A stretch of DNA of 64,000 nt, taken from contig NC_083587.1 in assembly GCF_027579695.1 (NCBI RefSeq), positions 45,745,232 to 45,809,231 on the forward strand. Reading direction: 5' to 3'. Made by a program: the position numbers and the translations under genes. This document shows, one piece after another, positions 22,039 to 32,700 of this stretch (its first letter is position 1; each line of letters starts with the position of its first letter). The stretch comes from Neoarius graeffei. Its lineage: Eukaryota; Chordata; Actinopteri; Siluriformes; Ariidae. The notes beneath the pieces are model-generated. The model ran no database searches and had not been told where the DNA came from. It saw only the letters and a list, made by a program, of their open reading frames with translations.

Positions 22039-25000
22039 TATTATTGGTTAGGGCCAGAATTACTAGTATTCTAGGTAAAGATGTCCAAAAAAGGGGGGGG
22101 GTGTCTTTGTGGTTAATTAGCTTGACCTCAGAAAAAGGATCTTTATTAGGAGCATGTGCTCATTCATGCAGTTATCCAATCAGCCAATCATGTGGCAGGA
22201 GCTCAATGCATCCGGTCATACAGATAGAAATCAAGAGCTTCAGTTAATGTTCATATCAAACATCTGAATGAAGAGTTTGAGTGTGCTGTGGTTGTTGGTG
22301 CCAAATGGCTTGGTTTGAGTATTTCGGAAACTGCTGATCTCTTGGGAATTTTACACAACAGTCTCTATAACAGTTTACACACACCCAATCGTGTGACAAA
22401 CAAAAACAGCAGTTGTGCAGATGTTCATGAGTAGGCAGAGGAGAATATCCAGAAGCAGGTTTAAGTGAACAAAGAAGCTACAGTAACTCAGATAATCACT
22501 CTGTACAGTTGTGGTGAGCAGAAAAGCATCTTAGAATGCACAACATGTCGAACGACAACAACAAAAGCCCATGTTAGTTTTCAGTCCTATCCGCTAGGAA
22601 TTCGAGATCTCACTGGGTACAGGCTCACCAAAACTGGAGAGCTGATCGTTGAAAAATCATGCCTTGGTCTTTTTCTTGATCTTCATCTGTCCTGCTGCTT
22701 TGGATTGGCTGATTGGGTTAATTTATATACACAAACCTATGTCACAGGGATTTTTTTTTTCTTGGTAAGAAAAAAATGTGTGTAAAAGTTAAAGAACCGT
22801 GAAGTAAACTTCTTGCTTGTTGCATCTTTTTCATAAGCTGCTGCTGCCAGTGCTGTCAGTACTTCCACAATAAAAACGTGGTTTGACCTTCCTGGCTTAC
22901 GCGCCGCCATCTCACAGAAAGCCATGATCCAGTGCTGTTACTCCTGTACGTGTAAACCAGACGTTATGTGGATACAGATTATTATGGTTTCCCAGAACAG
23001 TAGTGAAGTTAATGTTGTAGATCTGAAAAATGGACGAGCGGAGATCAGACAAGAAGAAAAAAGCGAGACACTGCAGTGCTCAAACCTGATGCTAAAAGAC
23101 CTCGTGCTGAATGATACAGGCCTGTATCAATGCACTCTAAAGGAATCCAACAAAACTGTCAAGACACCCGGCACCTATTTACAAGTGTACGGTGAGTGGA
23201 AGATATTTTCAAGTTGTTTTGTGTGCATATTTGTCTTCTCATGCCAGCATTTAATATTTTTATATTCAAATTTTACTATTTGATTTGGCATATTTAAAAG
23301 TTATTCCACGAAATCGAGTCGTATATGAGCTGATAGCCGAGGCACCGCGTTGGCTATAAGCCGTGTACGACGAGATTGAGTGGAATAACGGTTTTATTCT
23401 ATCCACGTTCACTGGATTTTGAGAAACTGAGCATTTTTTTTTATTTTTGGCAAATCTGATAACTTTATCCAAAACGTCCGACAAAACCGTTTCTGTTTAG
23501 AATGTAAACAAACCTGCAAAATCACAGTAGCATTTTGTGAAATTTTTTTTTTTTAAAAGCACGTTCTTACCATCAAATACTTTTATTCCATGTTTTGTTG
23601 CTTTTTGTATTTTTTGATGCTTTTTTTTCGTCCTCGGTTGGTTCAGCAACACGCTCCGCCATATTGTTTTTCTCAACTCCCAGTATACGGGCTTGATAGC
23701 CTTGGAGTAGTCACCAATCAGAGCGCGCGATTGCTCATATCCAGTGAATGTGGCTAGAAGAATTATTGTTGTATTAAAATGTAGTCAATGCTCAATGAAT
23801 CTCAACGTTATTTTGCATTTAGTTCAAAGTTATAAAATAAATAATGCTGCGGTCCGTTTTTGATCTTTAACGCACACAACTCTATCGAAAGTGTGTGGAA
23901 ACTATATTTAATAGAAATATCTTAAAGATGGCATCAGTTTTCTGAGATTGTTGCGAATCTTAACACCTGCTTGTTCAAAGGGTGCAGTTCTGCAAATTTG
24001 ACAAGGAACCATAGTATAAATAGAGATCTAACTGTCTATGTTCCTCATTAGAGCCTGTAATAATGATTCTGAACATCGATGAGCGGAGTAAAAACAGCAT
24101 CATCACTGCTGAAGGTGTTTTCCTGTTGCTGTTTGTGCTCCTTCCTGGCATCGTGCTCATCTGCAAGGTCATTTATGCATGGATTCATATGCAGTACAAT
24201 TACAGTAACATGTAAAACAAATTACTATACAATCCACAAATAAGCAATATTTTAATATTTCACTAATTCATAATGACCTGGGGGGGGACCCGAGTAATTG
24301 TTCTTTTGTTACTGAACTTGCACACCTATTTTAGAAGTTTTATTCTTTACGCAAGTATTGCTATTGAATACTTAAGTTATTTCACGAAATCGAGTTGTAC
24401 ATGAGTGGATAGCCGACGAGACGTGGCGCGCCGACTGACTGACTGACTAGAATAACTTTCACTGGATTTTGAGAAATGGAGCATTTTTATTTTTTGCAAA
24501 TTTAATAAATAAATAAATAACTTTTTATACAAAACGTCCGAAGTCATTTCCGCTTAGACTGTAAACAAACTGGCAAAATGACCGTAGCAATTTGTGAAAA
24601 ATGCGAAAATAATTCCTGAAAAAAAAGATGTTCTTACTATCAATTTTATTCCTTTTTTTTTTAGATATATTTTTGAGGTTTTGTTTTCGAGTAGTTTTTA
24701 TTTAGTCCTCGGTTGGTTCAGCGACACGTGCCGCCATGTTGTTTTTCTCTACTCACGGTATATGAGCTGATATCCTAGTCATAGAGTAGCCAATCAGAGC
24801 TCATATCAAATATTTATTCTGAATTAGCAAAATATCTTCCAGGGCTTAGCGAACTAGCTTGTCATCAGGCGTGATCAGTTCTTTTTCATCGGTCGGAAAT
24901 ATTTATTTTAACTCTTGAATATTTTTTGGGAAATTTGACAAATAAAAACTTTATACAAAACGTACAACAAAATCATTTCTGCTTAGAATGTGAACAAACC

Positions 25001-27647
25001 AGTGAAATGACAGTAATTTGTGAACTTAAAGGACTTGTAGCATTTGCTACTTAAAGGGTATGTAATGCCTGTAAACCCCACTTTTTTCCGTTGTACAAAG
25101 CAACAATCATTATGTTGATTGACTATGCGTTTTTGAACCATAGCTGATCCAAAAGGCCATAAATTAATGAAAAATCAACAAGATCAACCGATTTTCACGG
25201 ACTCTGCTGAGACTGAACAGGGAGATCCCGAAAGGGTGCGTGACGTCACGTGTGTAACAATTTGGATATCAGTTTCGTTCATGTGCGCAGCAGTGGTTCG
25301 ACCAGTCTTGATATGGATTCACGTTTTTGAGAGAATTCTGATATGTCCAATGTAGGGGCAGATGATTATCAAGGATATTCCGGAGTAACTGGTTATCTTT
25401 TCAAGCCCCCAAGACGAGAAACTGCCAGTTCGCCCAGTTCACGACAGTCTTCCTGTGTAGCATGTGCAAGATGTAGAGATAGAGAGATGTGCAGAACGCA
25501 GTGGTTACCTTTCATCATGTTTTCCTGAACAAAGCTAAAAAACAAATCGAGTCTTAGAATATTGCAATCTGAGGGCATTTAACACGTTTCAGTTAATAAT
25601 TAATGATTGCATGCATGTGCAATAATCATCTTCTTGTTAAAGTGCATCAGATGGGATAAGATCGGATGTCGCGAGCATGTAAATGTTGCTTATAATCCTG
25701 TGTGTATGAGAGAGAGAGATGATGGGGGAATCGCTGAACTGTCCAAATGTCAGATCAAATGTTATTTATTAAATAAGCAGGTTTCTTTTTTTGCTCCAGT
25801 AATTCCCATGTGGTTGTTTTGGTGGTGAACACTTGATGAATCAGATTTATTATTAGTAGGCGACACGAAATCTGCTTGCTTCATTTGCACAAACCTCACC
25901 CACTATTGCTTTAGATTAATGTCATTTCTTGGAAATTTGTGAACGGAATGTCCTGTTGTAAATGAATTTGAACATCCAAACACAACTCGGCACTTTCCCA
26001 TCGTTACTTTTTGTAAGATTCCGACAACAATATCCAATTTCAATGAGTAAACAAGCACGGTGTCAGATGAACGGAAATGACCCAGATAACCGGGGTTCCA
26101 CACGTGATGTCATGCGAGATTAGCCCTGAGGCAAGGCTGCCTTTTTCCGGGATCCAGAAACGGTGATTTATTGATACTTTTTTGCTTGATGGTAAAATAA
26201 TAAATAATTATTATTTCCCCCCTTGGCGGCACAGTGATGTAGTGGTTAGCACTGTCGCCTCACAGCAAGAAGGTCCGGGTTTGAGCCCCGTGGCCGGCGA
26301 GGCCTTTCTGTGCGGAGTTTGCATGTTCTCCCCGTGTCCGCGTGGGTTTCCTCCGGGTGCTCCGGTTTCCCCCACAGTCCAAAGACATGCAGGTTAGGCT
26401 AACTGGTGACTCTAAATTGACCGTAGGTGTGAATGTGAGTGTGAATGGTTGTCTGTGTCTATGTGTCAGCCCTGTGATGACCTGGCGACTTGTCCAGGGT
26501 GTACCCCGCCTTTCGCCCGTAGTCAGCTGGGATAGGCTCCAGCTTGCCTGCGACCCTGTAGAACAGGATAAAGCGGCTAGAGATAATGAGATGAGATAAT
26601 GGTCTTTTAAAATTCCACATCAATATAGCGGAGAATTTAGGGCCACATGGCTCTAAATTCATGAATTCTCATCTCATCTCATTATCTCTAGCCGCTTTAT
26701 CCTTCTACAGGGTCGCAGGCAAGCTGGAGCCTATCCCAGCTGACTACGGGCGAAAGGCGGGGTACACCCTGGACAAGTCGCCAGGTCATCACAGGGCTGA
26801 CACGTAGACACAGACAACCATTCACACTCACATTCACACCTACGGTCAATTTAGAGTCACCAGTTAACCTAACCTGCATGTCTTTGGACTGTGGGGGAAA
26901 CCGGAGCACCCGGAGGAAACCCACGCGGACACGGGGAGAACATGCAAACTCCGCACAGAAAGGCCCTCGCCGGCCACGGGGCTCGAACCCAGGACCTTCT
27001 TGCTGTGAGGCGACAGCGCTAACCACTACACCACCGTGCCGCCTAAATTCATGAATTGTTCTATTTAAAAATAAAACTAATAAAATGGGAAGTCTGTGAT
27101 TTGAATTCAGTAGTTTTCGGTCCACTAAACAAAAATAATTGGGTGTTTGGGAAAATTCTTTTTATGACCTACACTCGGAAAAATCTGAAAGGCAGTCTAC
27201 CTTTAAATATTTATTTCTAGAAAAAAGCTAAATTGTAAAATAGAATATGAAAATCTAAATTTTGTAATGAGGAAAAGCATCTAAAAAAGGGGAAGCTGAG
27301 AAATGTATATATTTAATTGATGGTAATCTCCATAAATATTTGATATTTTTTCAAATTTTGATATTTCAAGAATTTCACTTGTTATACGTATATAAATGTA
27401 TTGTACTGCATTGTTTCCTGATGATATAGTTCTTATTTATAGACTTTTTGTGACCAAAAATTTTGAATATTTTCCTCAAAAAATAAAGGGACCTTTTGGA
27501 TCCCATTAAATTTTCACTTTTTTGTAGCAAAATATTGGTTACTGGTTCGATAATGTTAAATCTCTCTCACAGTCAAAGGGCTTGAATGAGGTGGAGAAAC
27601 AAAAGGGAAAAGATGAAGAAAATATTTATGAGGTATGTCTTTTTTTG

Positions 27648-27702
<55 letters not shown>

Positions 27703-28025
27703 CATACAAACTCTATTACTACACTAATTTAATTACATGCAAATAAACTGTTAACATTTAATTTTGTAAAAATATTTAATGTGAGCTACATAATCCTGTG
27801 TGTGATGTGTCTGATCAGTGAAGGTGATGTAATTTGCCTGACAGGAAATAACTGGTGATAATTTGAACATAAATAAGAGGAATTTACACTCGTTTATATC
27901 TATAGGGTCTAAACCTGGATGATTGCAATTCTACATATCATCAAATTCAGCGCTCGCTCGTCCAAGGACCATACCAGGATGTGATCAACAATGACGACGA
28001 GGATATTCAGCTGGAGAAGCCCTGA
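20752..28025 (+). CDS. cd79a: CD79a (Ig-alpha), B-cell receptor signalling chain
   Basis: The coding exons are 20752-20791, 22838-23191, 24052-24167, 27573-27632 and 27906-28025 (690 nt, 229 residues). Phases 1-1-0-0 match at every junction. Layout: signal peptide (about 1-20), extracellular Ig domain (C46, W58, DTGLYQC with C112), membrane segment (about 148-169) beginning ITAEG, and a cytoplasmic tail with ITAM Y189-EGL...Y201-HQI. A second tyrosine at 213 (GPYQDV) corresponds to the non-ITAM tyrosine that binds BLNK in mammals. CD79a pairs with CD79b and membrane immunoglobulin in the B-cell plasma membrane, and the phosphorylated ITAM recruits Syk. The length is close to human CD79A (226). 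Three N-glycosylation sequons are seen (N67, N105, N118). The ITAM split by an intron after Tyr-Glu is the mammalian arrangement. CD79b is the alternative, but ENIYEGLNLDD and the QLEKP end favour CD79a. Confidence 0.93.
21955..22031. repeat. (TA)n microsatellite in cd79a intron 1
   Basis: About 35 TA units. The tract length is likely variable between individuals. Confidence 0.95.
22235..22690 (+). pseudogene. Tc1-like transposase remnant in cd79a intron 1
   Basis: Plus-strand translation in shifting frames gives GLSISETADLLG near 22310-22345 (helix-turn-helix), then KEATVTQIITLY, GEQKSILECTT near 22480-22550, and a degraded SDESRF-like catalytic region near 22650-22680. The order is correct for the DNA-binding half of a Tc1-type transposase running into the first catalytic Asp. 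Frameshifts and substitutions have destroyed it. It has no effect on the cd79a reading frame because it is intronic. Confidence 0.65.
22838..23191 (+). CDS. cd79a: cd79a exon 2: Ig domain
   Basis: The acceptor is chosen at ...TTTTTCATAAG/CT because it is the only one in phase 1 after the in-frame stop at 22834. The exon encodes residues 14-131. Cysteines at 46, 47, 50, 52, 94 and 112 are present, with C46 and C112 forming the expected Ig pair. The strand after it reads TPGTYLQV, with Pro where mammalian CD79a has the Cys that bonds to CD79b. Donor GTACG/gtgagt. Confidence 0.88.
23296..23770 (+). repeat. Dispersed repeat R1, copy in cd79a intron 2
   Basis: It begins TTATTCCACGAAATCGAGTC and carries blocks such as TTTTGAGAAACTGAGCATTT and AAAACGTCCGACAAAACCG. 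The last part reads ATCAGAGCGCGCGATTGCTC. It shares these blocks with 24375-24830 (same strand), 33160-33630 (reverse strand) and a partial copy at 39285-39400. The start and end are loosely inverted (GATTGAGTGGAATAAC near the start), as in a non-autonomous DNA element. The family is unknown to me. Confidence 0.7.
24052..24167 (+). CDS. cd79a: cd79a exon 3: connecting peptide and membrane segment
   Basis: The exon encodes residues 132-170. SIITAEGVFLLLFVLLPGIV matches the CD79a membrane segment, with its conserved intramembrane Glu (E152) and Pro (P163), which help assembly with membrane immunoglobulin. The donor TGCAAG/gtcatt is weaker than the others (C at +3). Confidence 0.9.
24375..24830 (+). 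repeat. Dispersed repeat R1, copy in cd79a intron 3
   Basis: Same blocks as 23296-23770 in the same order: TTATTTCACGAAATCGAGTT, ACTTTCACTGGATTTTGAGA, AAACGTCCGA, CAATCAGAGCTCATATC. It contains a short GACT tandem (GACTGACTGACTGACTAG) at about 24431-24450. Confidence 0.7.
24831..25902. other. cd79a intron 3, part of an older TTAA-type element
   Basis: From about 25052 (CTTAAAGGGTATGTAATGCC) the sequence has the look of the end of a TTAA-flanked element whose THAP exon survives at 25903-26001. The matching right end was not found. Short open frames here have no support. Confidence 0.35.
25903..26001 (-). pseudogene. THAP-domain N-terminal fragment in cd79a intron 3
   Basis: A 32-codon frame starts MGKCRVVFGCSNS and continues HSVHKFPRND, then stops. 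The C-x4-G-C spacing with the following H-K-F-P is the beginning of a THAP zinc finger (C2CH). The rest of the finger (CxxH) is missing or in another exon. Because THAP domains open the transposases of Kolobok-type, TTAA-flanked elements, this is most likely transposon debris, antisense to cd79a. Confidence 0.55.
26225..26596 (+). mobile_element. V-SINE in cd79a intron 3, plus orientation
   Basis: Full-length V-SINE from GGCGGCACAGTGATGTAGTG to ATGAGATGAGAT. A clean target duplication is not visible. Its 3' end is about 70 bp from the 3' end of an opposite-strand copy at 26668-27043, forming a tail-to-tail inverted pair. Confidence 0.92.
26668..27043 (-). mobile_element. V-SINE in cd79a intron 3, minus orientation
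   Basis: Full-length, close to the family consensus, flanked by the 14-bp duplication TAAATTCATGAATT (26654-26667 and 27044-27057). It is the second member of the inverted pair with 26225-26596. Confidence 0.95.
27573..27632 (+). CDS. cd79a: cd79a exon 4: juxtamembrane tail and first ITAM Tyr
   Basis: A 60-nt exon (20 codons, phase 0 on both sides) with acceptor TCTCTCTCACAG and donor GAG/gtatgt. It encodes a charged linker ending DEENIYE, i.e. the first ITAM tyrosine (Y189) preceded by acidic residues. Confidence 0.92.
27652..27697. repeat. (TA)n microsatellite in cd79a intron 4
   Basis: About 22 TA units start 20 bp downstream of the exon 4 donor. Confidence 0.95.
27906..28025 (+). CDS. 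cd79a: cd79a exon 5: second ITAM Tyr and C-terminus
   Basis: It encodes GLNLDDCNSTYHQI, completing the ITAM (YxxL-x8-YxxI), then GPYQDV (Y213) and an acidic end finishing IQLEKP-stop. The acceptor is TATCTATAG. Confidence 0.92.
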   Translation, partial: GLNLDDCNSTYHQIQRSLVQGPYQDVINNDDEDIQLEKP

Positions 28026-28570
28026 GTGGGTGGCTGTGAGGAGTCTGGATCAGTGTGATCTATAAACGCACACTGTGGCTTAATTGCTAATGTTTGCTTT
28101 GTCTGTTGTAGATATGAATTAGGGGCGTAACCAAATGTGAACACGTTATTCAGATTGAACACATAATGCACCCTAAATGAGTACAGATACAGAAGCAGGT
28201 GGAGTATCCTCTCTTTCTTTTTTTTTTTTTTTTTTTTTATCTTGCCAGCTTCAGGGCCTGAGATTGTGAGGTTTATACTTTTCAATAACGTTGAGCTTTA
28301 AAGAACAGCTCACTGGAGGGTTGCCAGGTTTGACCAAAAAAAAAATCCCCCAACTCAAAACCACATAAATAGGCTTGAAACTTTTGGGGAAACAAGTTAA
28401 CATTGGTACACTTTTCTGATTTATAGTATACATCTGCAATATGTGGGTATTGTATGTAGAAACAGGCAACCCTACCCACACAAATTAAAAAACAAGTTCT
28501 CTAACTTGATACTAATGGGAGATTAAATACTCCATTTTAGCTTGACTGCCTTACTGAGCTCCACAATAAA
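28026..28570 (+). other. cd79a: Candidate cd79a 3' UTR
   Basis: Non-coding sequence follows the stop, with a T run at 28217-28238. Candidate poly(A) signals are ATTAAA near 28484 and 28522 and AATAAA at 28565-28570. Which one is used cannot be told from sequence. Confidence 0.35.
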
Positions 28571-29308
28571 CCACATTTCTACCATATTTCTGTACAAGCA
28601 AAAACTATACCGTCTGCTTTCAGATCTTCAGTCATCGCTCCACGTAGCTCATTCAGACCACAACAATTGTTCTCCAATGTTATTAAAAGAAAATCATACA
28701 GGCGTTATAATGAAATGCGGTTTAAGTAGGTATGTCAGATGAGAATTCAAATTCAGTCCAAATTGCATGAAACTGCTCTCACTGAATTCAGAACTGAATG
28801 CAGAACAACATGCTTTTTACAGAATTAAAATGTTTATCCGTTCTTGAGATATTACAAATCAAAGACTGAAAAAACGGCTTAAGTTTTAGAAAACTGCTGT
28901 AATATTCGGTATGAGGATCGCGTGGTCCAAAATGGACCTCATTAACGAATCCGATCAAATGTTTTTTCTTACTAACTTTTCTATTTCTCAAGATATTCAC
29001 ATGGAAATTGGCAGGCACACAGATGGTTGTGTACTGAATACAAAGTTTGAAAAATTAGTAAAAACTAATTATGCAAATTAGTATTTAATTACTATTAATT
29101 ATACTAATTAGGTAAAACCGTTAAATCGGTAAACACAATAAAAGAGTAATAAGATTATTTCTAATACCCTCTTTGTGCTCTGTAGGCCTTTGTATTTCTA
29201 AGTAGGGCCTGCTAGTGTTTATATTAAAGAATATAAATGATAATATTCACAGCTTTCAAGGTGAACCTCAAAAAAGCTGCGTGAGCCACATCCAATAAAC
29301 AATTCACA
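28571..29308. other. Unassigned AT-rich repeat-like stretch
   Basis: No frame, SINE body or clear inverted repeat. The sequence continues past the TTAA element at 30538, so that element was inserted into it. Confidence 0.35.
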
Positions 29309-29312
29309 TTAA

Positions 29313-30533
29313 AGGTCCCATGGCATGGTGGTTTGTTGATGCTTTAAACGGGCTCGTGGAGGTTTCCGGATGTTATATCCGAAGCCTTTCTCGAAATGAA
29401 CCCTCGGCACGTAGATATAGCCTCCTGGGAGAAAGCCCCGTTTCAGCCCTTTTCCCAATGCGTCGTTTTGCTAATGAGAAGCAGGAGGCGGGGAAGGGTA
29501 GAGGGTGGGGGGCGGGTCTTATCATTAATATTCATGACATGTAAACATGTTACCTCTGATTGGCTAACAGCACTGTGACGCTACCTCCAGTGGGTCAGAA
29601 CAAGCGGATGTGGGTGTCTTACTATGGCGAGAGAGAAGGAACAAACCGCGAAGGGAAAAATACCGCGCGCTGACGTCATTAAGGTGCGGCGCGAGGAAAT
29701 AAAATAAATTCAACAAATGTTTGGGTTTTTACTGAACAAACAAACAAATAAAATGAACGAGTGACTTAAAAAAAAAAGAATGTGGGTGTCTTTGTAAAAA
29801 CTGTTTTGATTGACTATTATAACAGAGCATGCTGCATGCTTTTTGGTTTTGTAGCGCAGAGTACCTGGCTAACTGCAGGAAGCGGTTAGCTGCACAGCTA
29901 ATGTAGCCACTGCAAGGCTAACGTGGCACCGATTTTAAAACACGGCAAAACGACTTAACAGTTATACACTTACTTGTTTGGTGTTGGTTGCTGATGCGGC
30001 AGGGATGCTTGGTACGGACCCAGGCTTCAGTGACAGTTGATGTGCAAAACCTGCCCTGTACTGTCCCAAGTTGTGGAAACATTCATCAGGAAAATGCTTC
30101 CGACAAACATACACCGTCTTAGGTAGACTCGACGGCGTATTATTGAAGTAAATAAAATTAAGCCACTGCGTCTTCAGGGGCTCTCCCGTCGGCAGTAAAA
30201 ACAGACTCCTTTCTGTGTTGTCACATCCATGTACAGCGCAATTTCCATGTTTCGCTCGCTTAGGTGATGCCATGTTGTTGTGTCCTCTATGGTCTCCTCA
30301 CTACAACTGGGCGGCGCAATCCATACAGTGGGTGGGAATCCGGGGGGGGGGATCATCTCCCTTGCTGACGTAGTAAAGGGAAGAGTTTATCGATGCGCCA
30401 TTCTCAAATGTTGGGCATAGTTTGGTTTACACATTATGAAATTTCTAGCCACTGGGGTGACTTAAGAAGGTCAGAGGAACTCATTTTAACGTTAAAAAAC
30501 CTCAGAAAGTGAAAATTTCATGCCATGGGACCT
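29313..30533. mobile_element. TTAA-flanked THAP element (Kolobok-like), 1.2 kb
   Basis: Perfect 15-bp terminal repeats, AGGTCCCATGGCATG and CATGCCATGGGACCT, are flanked by TTAA at 29309-29312 and 30534-30537. A THAP-domain exon lies on the minus strand. TTAA targets plus a THAP-bearing transposase are the signature of the Kolobok superfamily. No catalytic domain is present, so the copy is non-autonomous. A second copy begins at 63681. Confidence 0.85.
29962..30273 (-). pseudogene. THAP zinc-finger exon of a Kolobok-like transposase
   Basis: The frame reads MASPKRAKHGNCAVHGCDN, then LFLLPTGEPLKTQWLNFI, then VYVCRKHFPDECF. This gives the C2CH set of a THAP domain (C-x4-C ... C-x2-H followed by F) over about 80 residues, with the Trp between them. 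THAP domains bind DNA, and in Kolobok transposases they sit at the N-terminus. The region after about residue 90 is probably read-through into an intron. The DDE/E catalytic part is missing in the 1.2-kb element. Confidence 0.7.
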
Positions 30534-30537
30534 TTAA

Positions 30538-31022
30538 CTGAATTGAAACGGACACTCGCGTTTCTGACTTCCAGTTTTTTAAAATATCATTCCAACCACT
30601 AACCTCTCAATATTTTTCACTAAAACAAATCCAGTTATATTCTAAAATGGTTATTTATTTACAGGAATCAGTTTGATTTGAAAAAATAAGTAGGTAAAGC
30701 TATGAAAGCTCACTTCAGAGTCTTTTGTGAATCATAACATCAAAACTAGCTGCCGGAAAATTTTGCTGAATACGTCATCAGAAACAGTGAGAGCGAGAGA
30801 ACATCCCTATAAAAGTTATCTGATTGAGAATTCACGAGTAATCCAGTCAGAAACCGATCGGAAGAGAGAGTGAGAGCCTGACTGCTTTCCTGTGACTCAG
30901 AAAGCACGGGCAGTTTCCCGACGTCACACGAGCGGTTTTTTTACTCTGTTGTACCGACTTCAACCTGCTGTTACTCCCAAAGTACTGAACAGATCTTAAT
31001 GGGATAAATGTCTTTGGAAAGC
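30538..31022. other. Continuation of the unassigned stretch
   Basis: Sequence resumes after the TTAA element. No coding potential seen. Confidence 0.3.
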
Positions 31023-31040
31023 AGAAATTATACGCTTTTT

Positions 31041-31230
31041 TTTTTTTTTTTTTTTTTAGATATTTTTTTTGGGCTTTTTGCACCTTTATTGGATAGGACA
31101 GTGCAGAGACAGGAAATGAGCGGGAGAGAGAGAGACGGGAAGGGATCGGGAAACGACCCCGGGCCGGAACCGAACCCGGGTCGCCCGCATTCATGGCATG
31201 GCGCCTTAACCACCTGAGCCACGACGCCCC
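31041..31230 (-). mobile_element. tRNA-derived SINE (family A), intact
   Basis: Same family as 376-567: on the minus strand the head GGGGCGTCGTGGCTCAGGTG, then TTTCCTGTCTCTGCACTGTC and an A-rich tail. It has an 18-bp duplication, AGAAATTATACGCTTTTT, at 31023-31040 and 31231-31248. Confidence 0.92.
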
Positions 31231-31248
31231 AGAAATTATACGCTTTTT

Positions 31249-31861
31249 AATGATCGTATTTATGATAGAAAATATTCAAGAGTTAAGCAATGACCGACTT
31301 GGAAACTTAGATGAGCGTCTGCATGCACAATTTTCACAGCACGGCCAGCGAGCGTCTGATATACCTAGTAGAAGGACCCCATTTTGACTCGCTGCAGTAT
31401 TGTAACTGTATCCCGTTTTTACAGGAATGTAACAAACCCAAAAACTAACACACATCTGTTGAAAGATTATTAGAAAGTTGTTATCAACTGTAGCTTAATT
31501 AACAGTTTAATTTCTGGAAGACGTTGTTTTGAAACATCGTTAGCTTGCAAACTCGATCACATTCGATTAAAAGCTTGTCAGAAAGTCCCACAGGACATCA
31601 GGTTCATAAATTGAATTCAATAAAATGAGGTTCTGCTGATGATTTCCAGTGTTTTAGGGTAGAGTGGTAGGATTAACATAAAAACAGACCGTTCCCACTT
31701 CTGATTTAAATCTGTATACAAAATCAGATATGAATATTTTGATCACTAAATGGATACAGATAATGTCATGAGGAGAAATGTCTGCTTGCCAAGTTAACCA
31801 GGTATTATTAGGCATTACACAATGTCTTCATAGCTTTGGTATAAAACACGCATCACAGGTT
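31249..31861. other. Unassigned stretch
   Basis: No gene or repeat recognised. Confidence 0.3.
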
Positions 31862-32700
31862 TCAGTTCAATTCAGTTTTATTTATGTACTGTGTTGAACA
31901 ATAGACATTTTCACAAAGCAGCTTTACAGAAACATATTAACTCTAGATATAAATGTTAAATATATATACATTAGGGTGCATGAGTTGCCCTCACTTTCAT
32001 AAAATCTGATGCATTTTTGTTTGGGTGTTCCTTTTCACCAATAAAGACATCCTATAAAATTTTTTGACCATATTCAAAAGTCTAATGGTGGCACCATGAG
32101 GTTCATTTTTTGCCAAAAAATGCTTATTTTATGTTTTCGCGTAAGGTTTGAATCACAATGTTGGACTCCATTTATTGATTTCTTGTGACCCAGAGATCAT
32201 GTTAAGAACCTTTGCAAGGGATTGAGAAGCATTAATGTGATTCATAATACATTTGTATTGTTTACAAGTAGTTGAACAATGATTCAATGAAGAGCTAAAA
32301 CTCAAACTGTGCTTGATAATATATTTAGAATATGTACTAAAAATGTGTATCTAAGATATCTGGTATACTCTATAAGGTGTCGTAATGTTTCATGAAAAGT
32401 GATCGAAATTTTGTCATAAAAGTCATAAAATAGCAGCTTTTTCCATAACTTTGAGCTCCTGGTGCCACCATTAAACTTTTGAATTTTGTCAAAATATTTC
32501 ACCCAGTGTGTTTTCTTACCAAAAGGAACATAAAAACAAAAATGCATCATGATCGGAGGAACTTTTCATTTTTAGGGGGCAGCTGATGCACCCTAATGTA
32601 CATTTATGAGCAAGTCAGAGATGACGGTGACGAGCAAAAACTCCCTGAGACAGCATGAGGAAAAGACCTTGAGAGGAAACAGACTTGGGTAACACGGAGT
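31862..32700. repeat. Fish dispersed repeat split by a MITE
   Basis: The left part (TTCAGTTCAATTCAGTTTTA ... CACAAAGCAGCTTTACAGAA, 31862-31935) and the right part (AAACTCCCTGAGACAGCATG ... GAGAGGAAACAGACT, 32610-32690) are the two halves of a repeat I know from many teleosts. They are separated by the TA-flanked MITE at 31974-32593. Confidence 0.65.
31974..32593. mobile_element. TA-flanked MITE M1, copy 1 (620 bp)
   Basis: The ends GGGTGCATGAGTTGCC and GGCAGCTGATGCACCC are flanked by TA (31972-31973, 32594-32595). Long imperfect terminal inverted repeats (over 130 nt, including AATGGTGGCACCATGAG against CTCCTGGTGCCACCATTA) enclose a short core. There is no coding capacity. It serves as the uninterrupted reference for copy 2. 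Confidence 0.85.

Noticed and set aside
21906-22247. 113-codon frame with an Ile-Tyr run
   Set aside because: Translation of a (TA)n microsatellite.
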